This document shows positions 37,996 through 46,910 of a DNA stretch of 64,000 bases, piece after piece. The notes under the pieces are model-generated. The model did not search any database, had not been told where the DNA came from, and saw only the letters and a program-made list of their open reading frames with translations. Where the stretch lies: positions 17,113-81,112 of the forward strand of contig PBBA01000005.1 of NCBI GenBank assembly GCA_002716405.1. Reading direction: 5' to 3'. The stretch comes from Chloroflexota bacterium (GTDB taxonomy: Bacteria > Chloroflexota > Dehalococcoidia > UBA2979). The number at the start of each line of letters is the position of its first letter. The stretch's first letter is position 1. The position numbers and the translations under genes were made by a program.

Positions 37996-40787
37996 TCATT
38001 TACAGAACTACTGATATCGTTAATTCCAATATGGCGTATTTCTGGATTAGGTAAAGCATCGAGAAAAATAGGCCCATAAGATCGCTTACTGATACGGCTG
38101 TCCGCAATAATAAAAACACCTCGATCAGTTGATCGTCGAATAAGTCTCCCGAAACCTTGACGAAATTTTAGAATGGCTTGCGGCAATGTATATTCTGAAA
38201 ATGGATCTTGATATTGTCCTGAGCGACCCATAAAAATAGGATCACTCGGAACAGGAAAAGGTAACCGAGTTAAAATCATTTGTGACAAAGTATCACCAGG
38301 AATGTCTACACCTTCCCAAAATGCAGAGGTACCCAAAATAACTGAGGCAGGATCTTCTTGAAGATTTTTAATCAATCTTCGCGGGGAACCATCTAATCCC
38401 TGTGCAAGTAAATTCAAGTTATTAGCACTGAGTTCTGATCTCAGCATACTTGCTGTATTACGTAATGCATTATGTGAAGTAAATAATGCTAATGTCCTTC
38501 CTACAGAAGTCATAGATGCTTCAGCAATCAAATGACACAATTCTGATTGATAATCAACATGATTGGGATCTGGAATATCGTCAATAACCAAAACTAAAAC
38601 CTGATCTTTATAATTAAATGGAGATTGTATTTCAATACTATCCACTTCTGAGAAACCAAGTCGATTCGCGGTAATGTTAAAGGAGCTATTTGCCTGTATA
38701 GTTGCGCTAGTCCCGAGGACTGAATGGAGATTCATGAAAAGTGACTCTTCTAACATAGGAGCTACATCCACTGGAGCAGATTTTATTTTCAATTCTCCTT
38801 CTCCGGCAGATATCCATACAATATCATCAGGCATCTGATGTAAGACGGTTCGATCCAAAGACAATCTATAATCACCGACTATCGAAATCAGTTTTCTTAG
38901 CTGTACCACTATAGGATTGATCGGATAATTGATTTCATTTTTTATCTCGTCAATAATTGCATCAATTTCTTGGAGATTTTTTACAAGAAGATCTAAGGCA
39001 GTATCTAATTCAATAGCATTTTCTTCTAGTTCAATCCAATCAGAGTATGAACGATGTACTTTTGATAACACAAGATCAAATCGACGAGGACGTTTGTCAT
39101 TTTCATAATGATCTCTAGCGAACTTTCTAAGTTGTTGAATATAAGTTTTTATAGTCGCTACAGTTTCAATCGCAGTCGTATCAATTTTTTCATAAATAGC
39201 ATGCAGTAGCTTTTCGTCTGTATTTGGTAGATTTTTTGCTTTCTTTATGACACCTTCTAGCATCATTTCCAATGAGTAATTATTTTTTGTATCTTTGCCA
39301 CTAAATTCAATAAGAAATTCTCTCAATCTGCGAGGATCAAAAATGGCACCGAATTGTTGTGTAGCCACTTCTTCTAATCGATGAATTTCATCCACGACTA
39401 AATGATTAAAAGACGGTAATAATTGTTCATCGTGTATAAGATTTGAGATCAATAAGGCATGATTAACTACCACTAAATGTGAACGTTCTGCACGTTGTTT
39501 AGCACGAACAATAAAACATCTTCCTCTTTGATGCTGAAAGCAATCTGAACCTTCCGCTGAAATTTTATTCCATACAGGCCGCTCTTCAGAAGTAATATAA
39601 AGTTCTCCTAAGTCACCAGTTTCAGTAGTTGAAATCCAATTAGCGACCCTACCAAACAATCGTGCTTCTATCTGATTAAGAGATTGGTTTTGCGAAATTG
39701 CCTCCTGCCATCGTTCTAAGCAAAGATAATTGGAACGTCCTTTTAATTCCGTAAAATGCAATTCATCAATACCGTCCAATACACTAGAATGAATACCGTG
39801 AATTGCCAACGGAATCTCTTGATCCATCAATTGATCTTGTAAGTTTATTGTATGCGTAGAAACAACAACACGATCTTTATTTCTACCAGCATGAATTAAT
39901 GCCGGTATCAAGTACGCCAAAGACTTACCAGTGCCTGTTCCAGCTTCAATTAATAACTGTCCTCCATAAGATAAATGTTTCACGAAGGCATCAGACATTA
40001 AGTGCTGTCCTTCGCGTATTTCATAGTCAGGAAGGAGGTTATCCGAAGACTGAATATTTAAAAATACTTTCTCTATATCCCCGTTAGTAACATGTCGAAC
40101 TTCTTTAATCGGGTCGAGCACATCTTTATCAGATATAGGTGAGGAAAATTCATTTTGATTTTTTTTCTCAGAATCAACAGCAAACTTAAGAATTTCATCA
40201 TCCAGAACAATATCTTCAATTAAGGTAGATAAATTCCAATTAGCAGATTTTGCCATGAAATAGAATTGGGAAAGTACTTCTTTTGGTGTCGATTTAAGTC
40301 TTTGCATTAATTTCAAAAATACATCGCGAGTAACTTCAGCATCTGCAAGCGCTCGATGCGCAGAATTATGTTCAACACCAACTAATTCGGCAAGAGAACT
40401 TAAGTCCAAATGAGATGCTCGAGGAAATAATATCGAGGAGAGTTCCCATGTATCATAATTTGCATTCGATAAATCTATACCTGCATTTGATAAAAATGAT
40501 AAATCGAATTTTATGTTTTGGCCTATAATTGTAGCATCACCAATGAAATTAATTAGAGGGTGAATTACCTCGTTGATCTGTGGAGCACTTTCAACGTCTT
40601 TATTTGTTATGCCAGTTAATTGTTCGATAGCTTCAGGAATTGATCGATTAGGGTTAATGAACGTCTGAAAAGAACCAATAGTTTCACCTTGACGATTAAA
40701 TTTCGTTGCGCCGATTTCAGTAATAGCATCTATAGAAGAATTTAATCCTGTAGTTTCAAGATCTAACGCAACAAAATCAATAGTCAA
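37980..40787 (-). CDS. dinG: DinG-family helicase with N-terminal DnaQ-like exonuclease domain
   Basis: VALDLETTGLNSSIDAITEIGA (DEDD exonuclease); LLIEAGTGTGKSLAYLIPAL; HLVVDEIHRLEEVA; GFGRLIRRSTDRGVFIIADSR. Confidence 0.93.
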   Translation of the reverse strand: MTIDFVALDLETTGLNSSIDAITEIGATKFNRQGETIGSFQTFINPNRSIPEAIEQLTGITNKDVESAPQINEVIHPLINFIGDATIIGQNIKFDLSFLSNAGIDLSNANYDTWELSSILFPRASHLDLSSLAELVGVEHNSAHRALADAEVTRDVFLKLMQRLKSTPKEVLSQFYFMAKSANWNLSTLIEDIVLDDEILKFAVDSEKKNQNEFSSPISDKDVLDPIKEVRHVTNGDIEKVFLNIQSSDNLLPDYEIREGQHLMSDAFVKHLSYGGQLLIEAGTGTGKSLAYLIPALIHAGRNKDRVVVSTHTINLQDQLMDQEIPLAIHGIHSSVLDGIDELHFTELKGRSNYLCLERWQEAISQNQSLNQIEARLFGRVANWISTTETGDLGELYITSEERPVWNKISAEGSDCFQHQRGRCFIVRAKQRAERSHLVVVNHALLISNLIHDEQLLPSFNHLVVDEIHRLEEVATQQFGAIFDPRRLREFLIEFSGKDTKNNYSLEMMLEGVIKKAKNLPNTDEKLLHAIYEKIDTTAIETVATIKTYIQQLRKFARDHYENDKRPRRFDLVLSKVHRSYSDWIELEENAIELDTALDLLVKNLQEIDAIIDEIKNEINYPINPIVVQLRKLISIVGDYRLSLDRTVLHQMPDDIVWISAGEGELKIKSAPVDVAPMLEESLFMNLHSVLGTSATIQANSSFNITANRLGFSEVDSIEIQSPFNYKDQVLVLVIDDIPDPNHVDYQSELCHLIAEASMTSVGRTLALFTSHNALRNTASMLRSELSANNLNLLAQGLDGSPRRLIKNLQEDPASVILGTSAFWEGVDIPGDTLSQMILTRLPFPVPSDPIFMGRSGQYQDPFSEYTLPQAILKFRQGFGRLIRRSTDRGVFIIADSRISKRSYGPIFLDALPNPEIRHIGINDISSSVNEWLLK

Positions 40788-40862
40788 AGCAATAACTCTT
40801 CTCTGGAGTAAAACATTATAAAGTATCTCATTCTAAAAAACTTCTTGATATTAATTAACGAA

Positions 40863-41627
40863 TTAGCTTAAGCCACCACCAATAAACCTCACCCAGTTAT
40901 CATCAATATTTTTATGTGCAGGATGAAAGTTTCCTTGATGGAGTTCCTGTAGCAATTCAGTACTAGATTGAATGTTCTTTGAAAATACTGTAGCAAATGT
41001 ACCTATCCCAGAAGTAGAATGAGCATCACTACCACCAGTTCCTGATAAACCTAAGATATCCGCTACCTCAAGTGCAAAATAATTTTCTTGCGGAGTATTC
41101 GAACCATTAGCCACTTCAATGGCATCCACATATTTAAAAACATCCATTTTTTCAGCGGCTTCTTCTGGAGAAAAATCAAATTTTTCTCCAGTACGCATTG
41201 CAGTGACTGGATCGAAAAGTCGCCGGAACGGGTGTGCAACGATTACAAAAGCACCATACTCATCTGCAACTTTACGAAGATTTTCTAATCGACGAATCCC
41301 AGATATATAACTTGGTAAACCAAAAACAAGCATATGGCCTAAATCAGTAGAAACCTCCATACCAAAATTAATTAATAAATTTTGATATTTTTGGCGAAAC
41401 AATTCTTGCGCATGAGGTTCTAAAATAAAATCATGTTCTGTCATAGAAACAGCAGTTAAATCATTCATTACTACCAATTCAACTAACTCCTCTGGCTTCA
41501 ACATAGAGTCAGAAGATGATGGTGTAGTGTGAACATGTAAATCTATTCGTGTTCCTTCAAAAATATCGTGCAATTGTGCGAGACCTACTTTTCTACAGTT
41601 CCAGTGCAAATCCCAAACAATGAGCAT
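40863..41627 (-). CDS. PHP-domain metal-dependent phosphoesterase
   Basis: IDLHVHTTPSSSDSMLKPEELVELVVMNDLTAVSMTEHDF, IVAHPFRR, GGSDAHSTSGIGTFATVF. Confidence 0.9.
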   Translation of the reverse strand: MLIVWDLHWNCRKVGLAQLHDIFEGTRIDLHVHTTPSSSDSMLKPEELVELVVMNDLTAVSMTEHDFILEPHAQELFRQKYQNLLINFGMEVSTDLGHMLVFGLPSYISGIRRLENLRKVADEYGAFVIVAHPFRRLFDPVTAMRTGEKFDFSPEEAAEKMDVFKYVDAIEVANGSNTPQENYFALEVADILGLSGTGGSDAHSTSGIGTFATVFSKNIQSSTELLQELHQGNFHPAHKNIDDNWVRFIGGGLS

Positions 41628-41659
41628 ACCTGTGCTTGAACAACCGAGCTAGAAAAAAT

Positions 41660-42067
41660 TCAACTATTCGAACTCAAATCAATCAACAACGGTATAAGCA
41701 ATCCATAAACGCCATATAGAAGAAAAAGTGAAAGAAAAACCACAGGATTAAATATTCCAGTAAAATAATATAAACTTATAGTACTAAAAATTATAAGTAT
41801 CAATAACATTGTCAATAATCCAAATATACCCAACAGTGAATAAATCATTACAAAAAATATCCCTGCTATCATCGCAACTAGAAGAAAACCATTGACCATA
41901 AAAATCAACCGAATTGGTGACTTTTTTAGAAATTCAGGGGCAAATTGGTACCAATTGGAATGACGAAGAATAATCATTAGCAGACAAGTCAATCCCACAA
42001 AACCAGAAAATAAGCCCGCGGCACAACCAGCAAGCAATAATAAATGATAATTAGAAGGCATCATCAT
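41660..42067 (-). CDS. Hypothetical integral membrane protein
   Basis: 135 aa, four hydrophobic segments; 17-bp overlap with ispE. Confidence 0.6.
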   Translation of the reverse strand: MMMPSNYHLLLLAGCAAGLFSGFVGLTCLLMIILRHSNWYQFAPEFLKKSPIRLIFMVNGFLLVAMIAGIFFVMIYSLLGIFGLLTMLLILIIFSTISLYYFTGIFNPVVFLSLFLLYGVYGLLIPLLIDLSSNS

Positions 42068-42968
42068 TAAGTATTTCTATTGCAGTAGCATCTTGCCGAT
42101 TTGTTGTAAAAACTTCAAAAACACTAGCTCCTGCTTGCATAAAATCAAAACTGAGTTCTTCGACTTTTGCATTTCGATGTATCCATAAATATACAGCTGG
42201 ACCTGAACCACATAGATGCAAATAAATTGCCCCTTTCGATCGTAACAATTCATAGCGTTCTATTAATTCTGAATAGTGATTTTTTATGACTGTCTCAAAA
42301 ACATTAAACATATCTGAAGTTGGTGGAGGCAATTTTCTATCAACACGATATGCAATACGTTTAGAATGACTGCCATCAGTAAAATTACTAGCATGTATCT
42401 TGGAATATAACGTTGCTGTTTTGTTCTGAATTGTTGAAACTTCAGGCAACAAAATTAAAGCTCGTAATTTACTTAAATCTTTCAGAGGATGTATTTTTTC
42501 TCCTCTACCAGTACACCTTGCAGTCCCACCGTAAAGAAAAAAAGTTACATCAGAACCAATTTTACTTGCAATTTTTTCAAGATCTTTTAATTCTTGATTT
42601 AAATCCCAAAATTTATTTAATCCTCTTAAAACTGCAGCAGCATCAGAAGATCCTCCACCTAAACCAGCAGAGGAAGGGATTTGTTTTTCAATTGTGATAG
42701 CAACATTAGGTTCACGGCCAGTAATTTTTGCTAGTTCAATAGCCGCTCTCCCAGCTAAATCATTAGCTGGGTCAATTCCTTGTGAATAAGGGCCAGTAAA
42801 ATTTATCGATAGCTTTTCCGATGACTCAATGGAAATATTATCGAATAAACTTACAGTTGTCATCACAGTATCAATTTCATGAAAACCATCTCCTCTACGC
42901 CCAATGACTTCAAGTGATAAATTGATTTTTGCAGGAGCACGGACACGCACCTTTTTAATAACCATCAA
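42051..42968 (-). CDS. ispE: 4-diphosphocytidyl-2-C-methyl-D-erythritol kinase
   Basis: APAKINLSLEVIGRRGDGFHEIDTVM; IPSSAGLGGGSSDAAAVLRGLN GHMP motif. Confidence 0.96.
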   Translation of the reverse strand: MMVIKKVRVRAPAKINLSLEVIGRRGDGFHEIDTVMTTVSLFDNISIESSEKLSINFTGPYSQGIDPANDLAGRAAIELAKITGREPNVAITIEKQIPSSAGLGGGSSDAAAVLRGLNKFWDLNQELKDLEKIASKIGSDVTFFLYGGTARCTGRGEKIHPLKDLSKLRALILLPEVSTIQNKTATLYSKIHASNFTDGSHSKRIAYRVDRKLPPPTSDMFNVFETVIKNHYSELIERYELLRSKGAIYLHLCGSGPAVYLWIHRNAKVEELSFDFMQAGASVFEVFTTNRQDATAIEILNDDAF

Positions 42969-42969
42969 C

Positions 42970-43878
42970 TCACCGAATTCTCATAACTGACGGATAACTA
43001 CTTTGCAAACAACGAAATAGTACATACCAATCCTCTAAAGACAAATGTTGTGCTCTTAACTCAGGTGCAATCTCAGCTTTACTTAAAACTATTTTTATTT
43101 CTTTATCAGCTATGCCTAACGCACCAGGAAGAACATTGTGTAATTGTTTACGAGGGCTTGAAAAACCAGCACGAAGCAAATGGAAAAATGGTTCTTGATC
43201 TTTACTTAATATTGGAACAGCAGGTTCAGAAAAATTATCAATTCTTATAACGGATGACTGAACTTTTGGTTCCGGCCAAAAAGAAGAGGAATCTACATCG
43301 AATAGTTTCAGAGGAGAACCAAAAAATTTTGTGCACATCGAGAGGAGTGACTCTTTAGATTTTCCACCTACTATTCGACGAGCAACTTCACGTTGCACCA
43401 AAAATACAATCTTAGAAGGGAGTACTGAACTTTCTTGGATTTTCCGCAATATGGGTTGAGTTATGTAATAAGGCAAATTACCTACAATAACAAAAGGTGG
43501 TCGTGCATTTGCCTCCGAGAGTATCTCAAGAAGATCAATTTGTAATATATCAGCTGCAATTACAGTCAAATTATTATAAGTATTCAATCGATCTCTAGTA
43601 ATAGATGCTAACTCCTCATCTAATTCAACAGCAATTACTGATGAAAAGTTTTTTACTAACTCTTGTGTAAGACCTCCCGGACCTGCACCTATCTCAATTA
43701 CCGTATCAATACCTTCTTCAACTACAGCAGCAGCAATATCAAACATTATCATCTGATCAACTAAAAAATGTTGACCTAAAGTTTTCTGAGGAGACAAATT
43801 AAGAGTTCTTAAATAATTTGGAAAATTATTTTTTTTACTAGCAAATTTATTAGAAGATTTAATATTACTTCGCGGCAT
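42970..43878 (-). CDS. rsmA: 16S rRNA (adenine1518/1519-N6,N6) dimethyltransferase
   Basis: LSPQKTLGQHFLVDQ, VIEIGAGPGGLTQELVKN, FVIVGNLPYYITQPILRKI. Confidence 0.96.
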   Translation of the reverse strand: MPRSNIKSSNKFASKKNNFPNYLRTLNLSPQKTLGQHFLVDQMIMFDIAAAVVEEGIDTVIEIGAGPGGLTQELVKNFSSVIAVELDEELASITRDRLNTYNNLTVIAADILQIDLLEILSEANARPPFVIVGNLPYYITQPILRKIQESSVLPSKIVFLVQREVARRIVGGKSKESLLSMCTKFFGSPLKLFDVDSSSFWPEPKVQSSVIRIDNFSEPAVPILSKDQEPFFHLLRAGFSSPRKQLHNVLPGALGIADKEIKIVLSKAEIAPELRAQHLSLEDWYVLFRCLQSSYPSVMRIR

Positions 43879-43914
43879 CTAATTTACCAATATACAACCT
43901 AACCATTACAAATG

Positions 43915-44178
43915 GTTGTGCCCTACTTTCGAACAACCTCACAGTCTTACGCATACAAATAAACTCAAACTCAGCTACCTTGCGGCACCCAATACGACTG
44001 ATATACCGCTGCTTCCTTCCGGACCTGACGGAATTAACCAGGTATTGCCGCGCAAGACCAAGTTCTCAGCATTTATTATAAATTGCAGTTTCTGATCAAA
44101 CTATCCTCCAGTAGGAATTCAGCCCCGCTAAAGCGGATTGCGGGTAAAGGGCACCGCTAGTTCCCCACCTAGCACAAC
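43915..44178 (-). ncRNA. ffs: Signal recognition particle RNA, large bacterial form with Alu domain
   Basis: Reverse complement contains gtgctaggtggggaactagcggtgccctttacccgcaatccgctttagcggggctgaattcct (B. subtilis scRNA-like Alu 5' domain) and the S-domain apex gtcaggtccggaaggaagcag; ends close by gttgtgc...gcacaac pairing. Confidence 0.93.
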
Positions 44179-44305
44179 ATATAAAGCGTAGCAGTGATAA
44201 GCTTTGTTGCGAAGTAAATCTAGCTTACAGGGGCATTCAGAGCTAGATTAAATTGATAGAAGAATAAAATTTACACTAACAATACAACTGATAGTGAGGT
44301 GTTTT

Positions 44306-45640
44306 GTGCGAATATTGTCACTCAGCCACCGATTAATGCATCCCAGTATAGATAATCATAATATTTTCAACTCACCTTCAGTGTTTGATTATGAAGCAAT
44401 AGTCGTAGACATAGGTGGGATAGCTAAAACTATTCAAAATGCAATTTCATCTGAAGAAAATTATCTAACACATTCGGATAGACAAGTGGTTAATGGTGAA
44501 ACATTAGACGAAGTTACAGGCATTAAAGATATTTTGTACCAGCGACAAGATGAATTTACAAGAGCCCTTGAAAATGGAGCTGTCATTGTTACTTTCATTG
44601 ACACACCCATTCAAATAACAGGAGTAAAAGGATTCCAAGGACTTGACCGATATTTTTTCTTACCTGCACCAATTGGAATAAATTGGGATCATTCAACCAT
44701 TAAGGGAGGAGAGGGTGTAACTGTATCGATCGTAGAAGATCAACATCCTTTAGTAAAAGTCCTCGAAGTTTATAGAACTGAGCTTCTATATAGATCTTAC
44801 TTAAATGAAAATGCTCCTAACATTGCAGGCAAAGTTAAAATAATTGCGCGCTCATCAGGTGCTGCAGTTTTAGCAGCAGAATTTAACGTTCTTAACGGCA
44901 AAGTTATATTTTTACCTACCCCTGTACCATCATTGAGTCAAACTACTTCTCAACGTGAAAGTGAAGCATTTGTAATAGCATTCCCAGAATTATTTAAACG
45001 AATGGATACTCCTCCACCAAACTGGATTCAAGAAATCGATATACCCGAACTTGACACACTGGAAACAGAAGAAGGTTTACGAAAAACAGAATTAGAGAGA
45101 ATAAAAGAATCTTTAGCAGAAGCAACTTCATTAGCAGATAGCAAAAGAAGTCTAAGGAATATTTTGTGGACAAATGGAGACCATGCCTTGAAATTTGCAG
45201 TGATCGAATGTGCAGAAATATTAGGATTCTCGATATCAGAAACACCCAAAAACGAGCTTATCCTTAGTAGTAATACAAAAGAGTTGTATACTGTAGCAGA
45301 AGGATCAATTGAAGCTATTGATATGAGCCCTCATTATAGACTCAGGGCACAAATTGATAAGGTAATTGAAAAAGAAAACCAGTCTCCCAGAGGGTTAATA
45401 ATCGCAAATGGGCAACGTTTAACAAGACCTGAAGAACGACAAAATGAAATTAGTGAACCACTTAGGATTGCAGCTGAGTCTGTAGGGTATGCAGTCGTCA
45501 CAGCACAAGAATTTTTCAATGCAACTATCGCAGCACTGAAGGGATTAGCTCCAGAAATATTAGAGGAAATTCATGAAAAACTATTGTCAACTGATGGAAT
45601 AGTCAACTTAACTGAAATCTATTCGAAAACAGAACAATAA
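44306..45640 (+). CDS. Uncharacterised protein with possible restriction-endonuclease-like C-terminal domain
   Basis: Track start 44294 (GTG); a GTG at 44306 has an upstream gaggtg. C-terminal LRNILWTNGDHALKFAVIECAEILGFSISE...ELYTVAEGSIEAIDMSPHYRLRAQID...RGLIIANGQRLTRPEERQ. Confidence 0.75.
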   Translation: MRILSLSHRLMHPSIDNHNIFNSPSVFDYEAIVVDIGGIAKTIQNAISSEENYLTHSDRQVVNGETLDEVTGIKDILYQRQDEFTRALENGAVIVTFIDTPIQITGVKGFQGLDRYFFLPAPIGINWDHSTIKGGEGVTVSIVEDQHPLVKVLEVYRTELLYRSYLNENAPNIAGKVKIIARSSGAAVLAAEFNVLNGKVIFLPTPVPSLSQTTSQRESEAFVIAFPELFKRMDTPPPNWIQEIDIPELDTLETEEGLRKTELERIKESLAEATSLADSKRSLRNILWTNGDHALKFAVIECAEILGFSISETPKNELILSSNTKELYTVAEGSIEAIDMSPHYRLRAQIDKVIEKENQSPRGLIIANGQRLTRPEERQNEISEPLRIAAESVGYAVVTAQEFFNATIAALKGLAPEILEEIHEKLLSTDGIVNLTEIYSKTEQ

Positions 45641-45652
45641 CAGAAGAAAATA

Positions 45653-46873
45653 TTAACTTTCAATTTCGACCAATTGTAACTCACGTTCAACTTCTGTAGG
45701 AGTCGTATAATCAACATTGTTAATATTAAAGCCAAATAGCTGTTCAAAATCTTCTCTATACCCTTCATAGTCTGTCAAATCATAAAGAGTATCATTAGTA
45801 ACATGGTTCCATATCTCAGAAACACGTTCTTGAATGTCATCTGACATCTCAAAATCATCAAGTCTTATTAAGTTATTCTCATCTGTTTTTGGAGAAGCAT
45901 TGTTTCGAAGTTGATCGCGAAATAGTCTTCCGATTTGATGAATTGTTTTTTCATGAATATCACGCTCTTTCATGATCTTAAATAAAATACTCATATATAG
46001 TGGTACGGCAGGAATAGCACTAGATGCTTGCGTTACGACTGCAGTATTAATACTCACCCATGCTCCACCATTATTAGTAGATAATAATTTATGCATTTCC
46101 CTAGCAGTAGACTCAAGATGTTTTTTTGCTTGGCCTATAGTCCCATCTCTATAAATTGCTGCAGATACTTCTGGGCCTATGTAAGAATAGGCAACTGTAC
46201 GAAATTGGTCGGAAAGTAAATCTTCTTGTTGCAAATAATCGACCCAATCTCGCCAATCTTCACCTCCCATAACTTTAACAGTATGTGTAATTTCATCTTG
46301 AGTAGCTGGTTCAAGTTCCGCATCGACAATTGAATGATTTCGTAAGTTAAAAGTATATCCTTTATATGTATTACCTATAGGCTTGAGAGTGCTATTCCAT
46401 ATATTACCGTCATGATCTATACGTCGGGGGGCAGCCAAGCTATAAATTAATAAATCAATATGACCAAATTTTTGTTTTAAAAAATTAACCGTAGTCTTTT
46501 TTACTTGCTGAGAAAAAGCATCTCCATTGATGGTATAAAGCTCCCTGGATTCAGACTTCGCTTGTTTGTGTGCTTCTACTAAGTTGTACCACCCTGCTGT
46601 AGCAGTTTTATTTGCAGTAGGAGGTTTTTCAAAACAGATTCCTAGAGTTTTATCACCATATCCAAAACATGATGTTAGTAGACTGGATAAACCATAACCT
46701 TGGCTGGATCCAATGATGAGAACATTTTTTGGCTCATCAGATAAAGAAAACTGCTTAGCAATTTCAATCTCTTTAGACACGCGCTTTGCGCAACCATCAG
46801 GATGGGCCGTCAATGAAATAAATCCACGCATTCTTGGTTCAACAATAATTTTTGCCATTTTATTCCTTTTCAA
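45653..46873 (-). CDS. fabV: FabV-type trans-2-enoyl-CoA/ACP reductase
   Basis: PRMRGFISLTAHPDGCAKRV, VLIIGSSQGYGLSSLLTSCFGYGDKTLGICFEKPPTANKTATAGWYN, YSYIGPEVSAAIYRDGTIGQAKKHLE. Confidence 0.95.
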   Translation of the reverse strand: MKRNKMAKIIVEPRMRGFISLTAHPDGCAKRVSKEIEIAKQFSLSDEPKNVLIIGSSQGYGLSSLLTSCFGYGDKTLGICFEKPPTANKTATAGWYNLVEAHKQAKSESRELYTINGDAFSQQVKKTTVNFLKQKFGHIDLLIYSLAAPRRIDHDGNIWNSTLKPIGNTYKGYTFNLRNHSIVDAELEPATQDEITHTVKVMGGEDWRDWVDYLQQEDLLSDQFRTVAYSYIGPEVSAAIYRDGTIGQAKKHLESTAREMHKLLSTNNGGAWVSINTAVVTQASSAIPAVPLYMSILFKIMKERDIHEKTIHQIGRLFRDQLRNNASPKTDENNLIRLDDFEMSDDIQERVSEIWNHVTNDTLYDLTDYEGYREDFEQLFGFNINNVDYTTPTEVERELQLVEIES

Positions 46874-46910
46874 TCACAGGACATTAGATAAACGAAATTG
46901 AGACAGCAGT

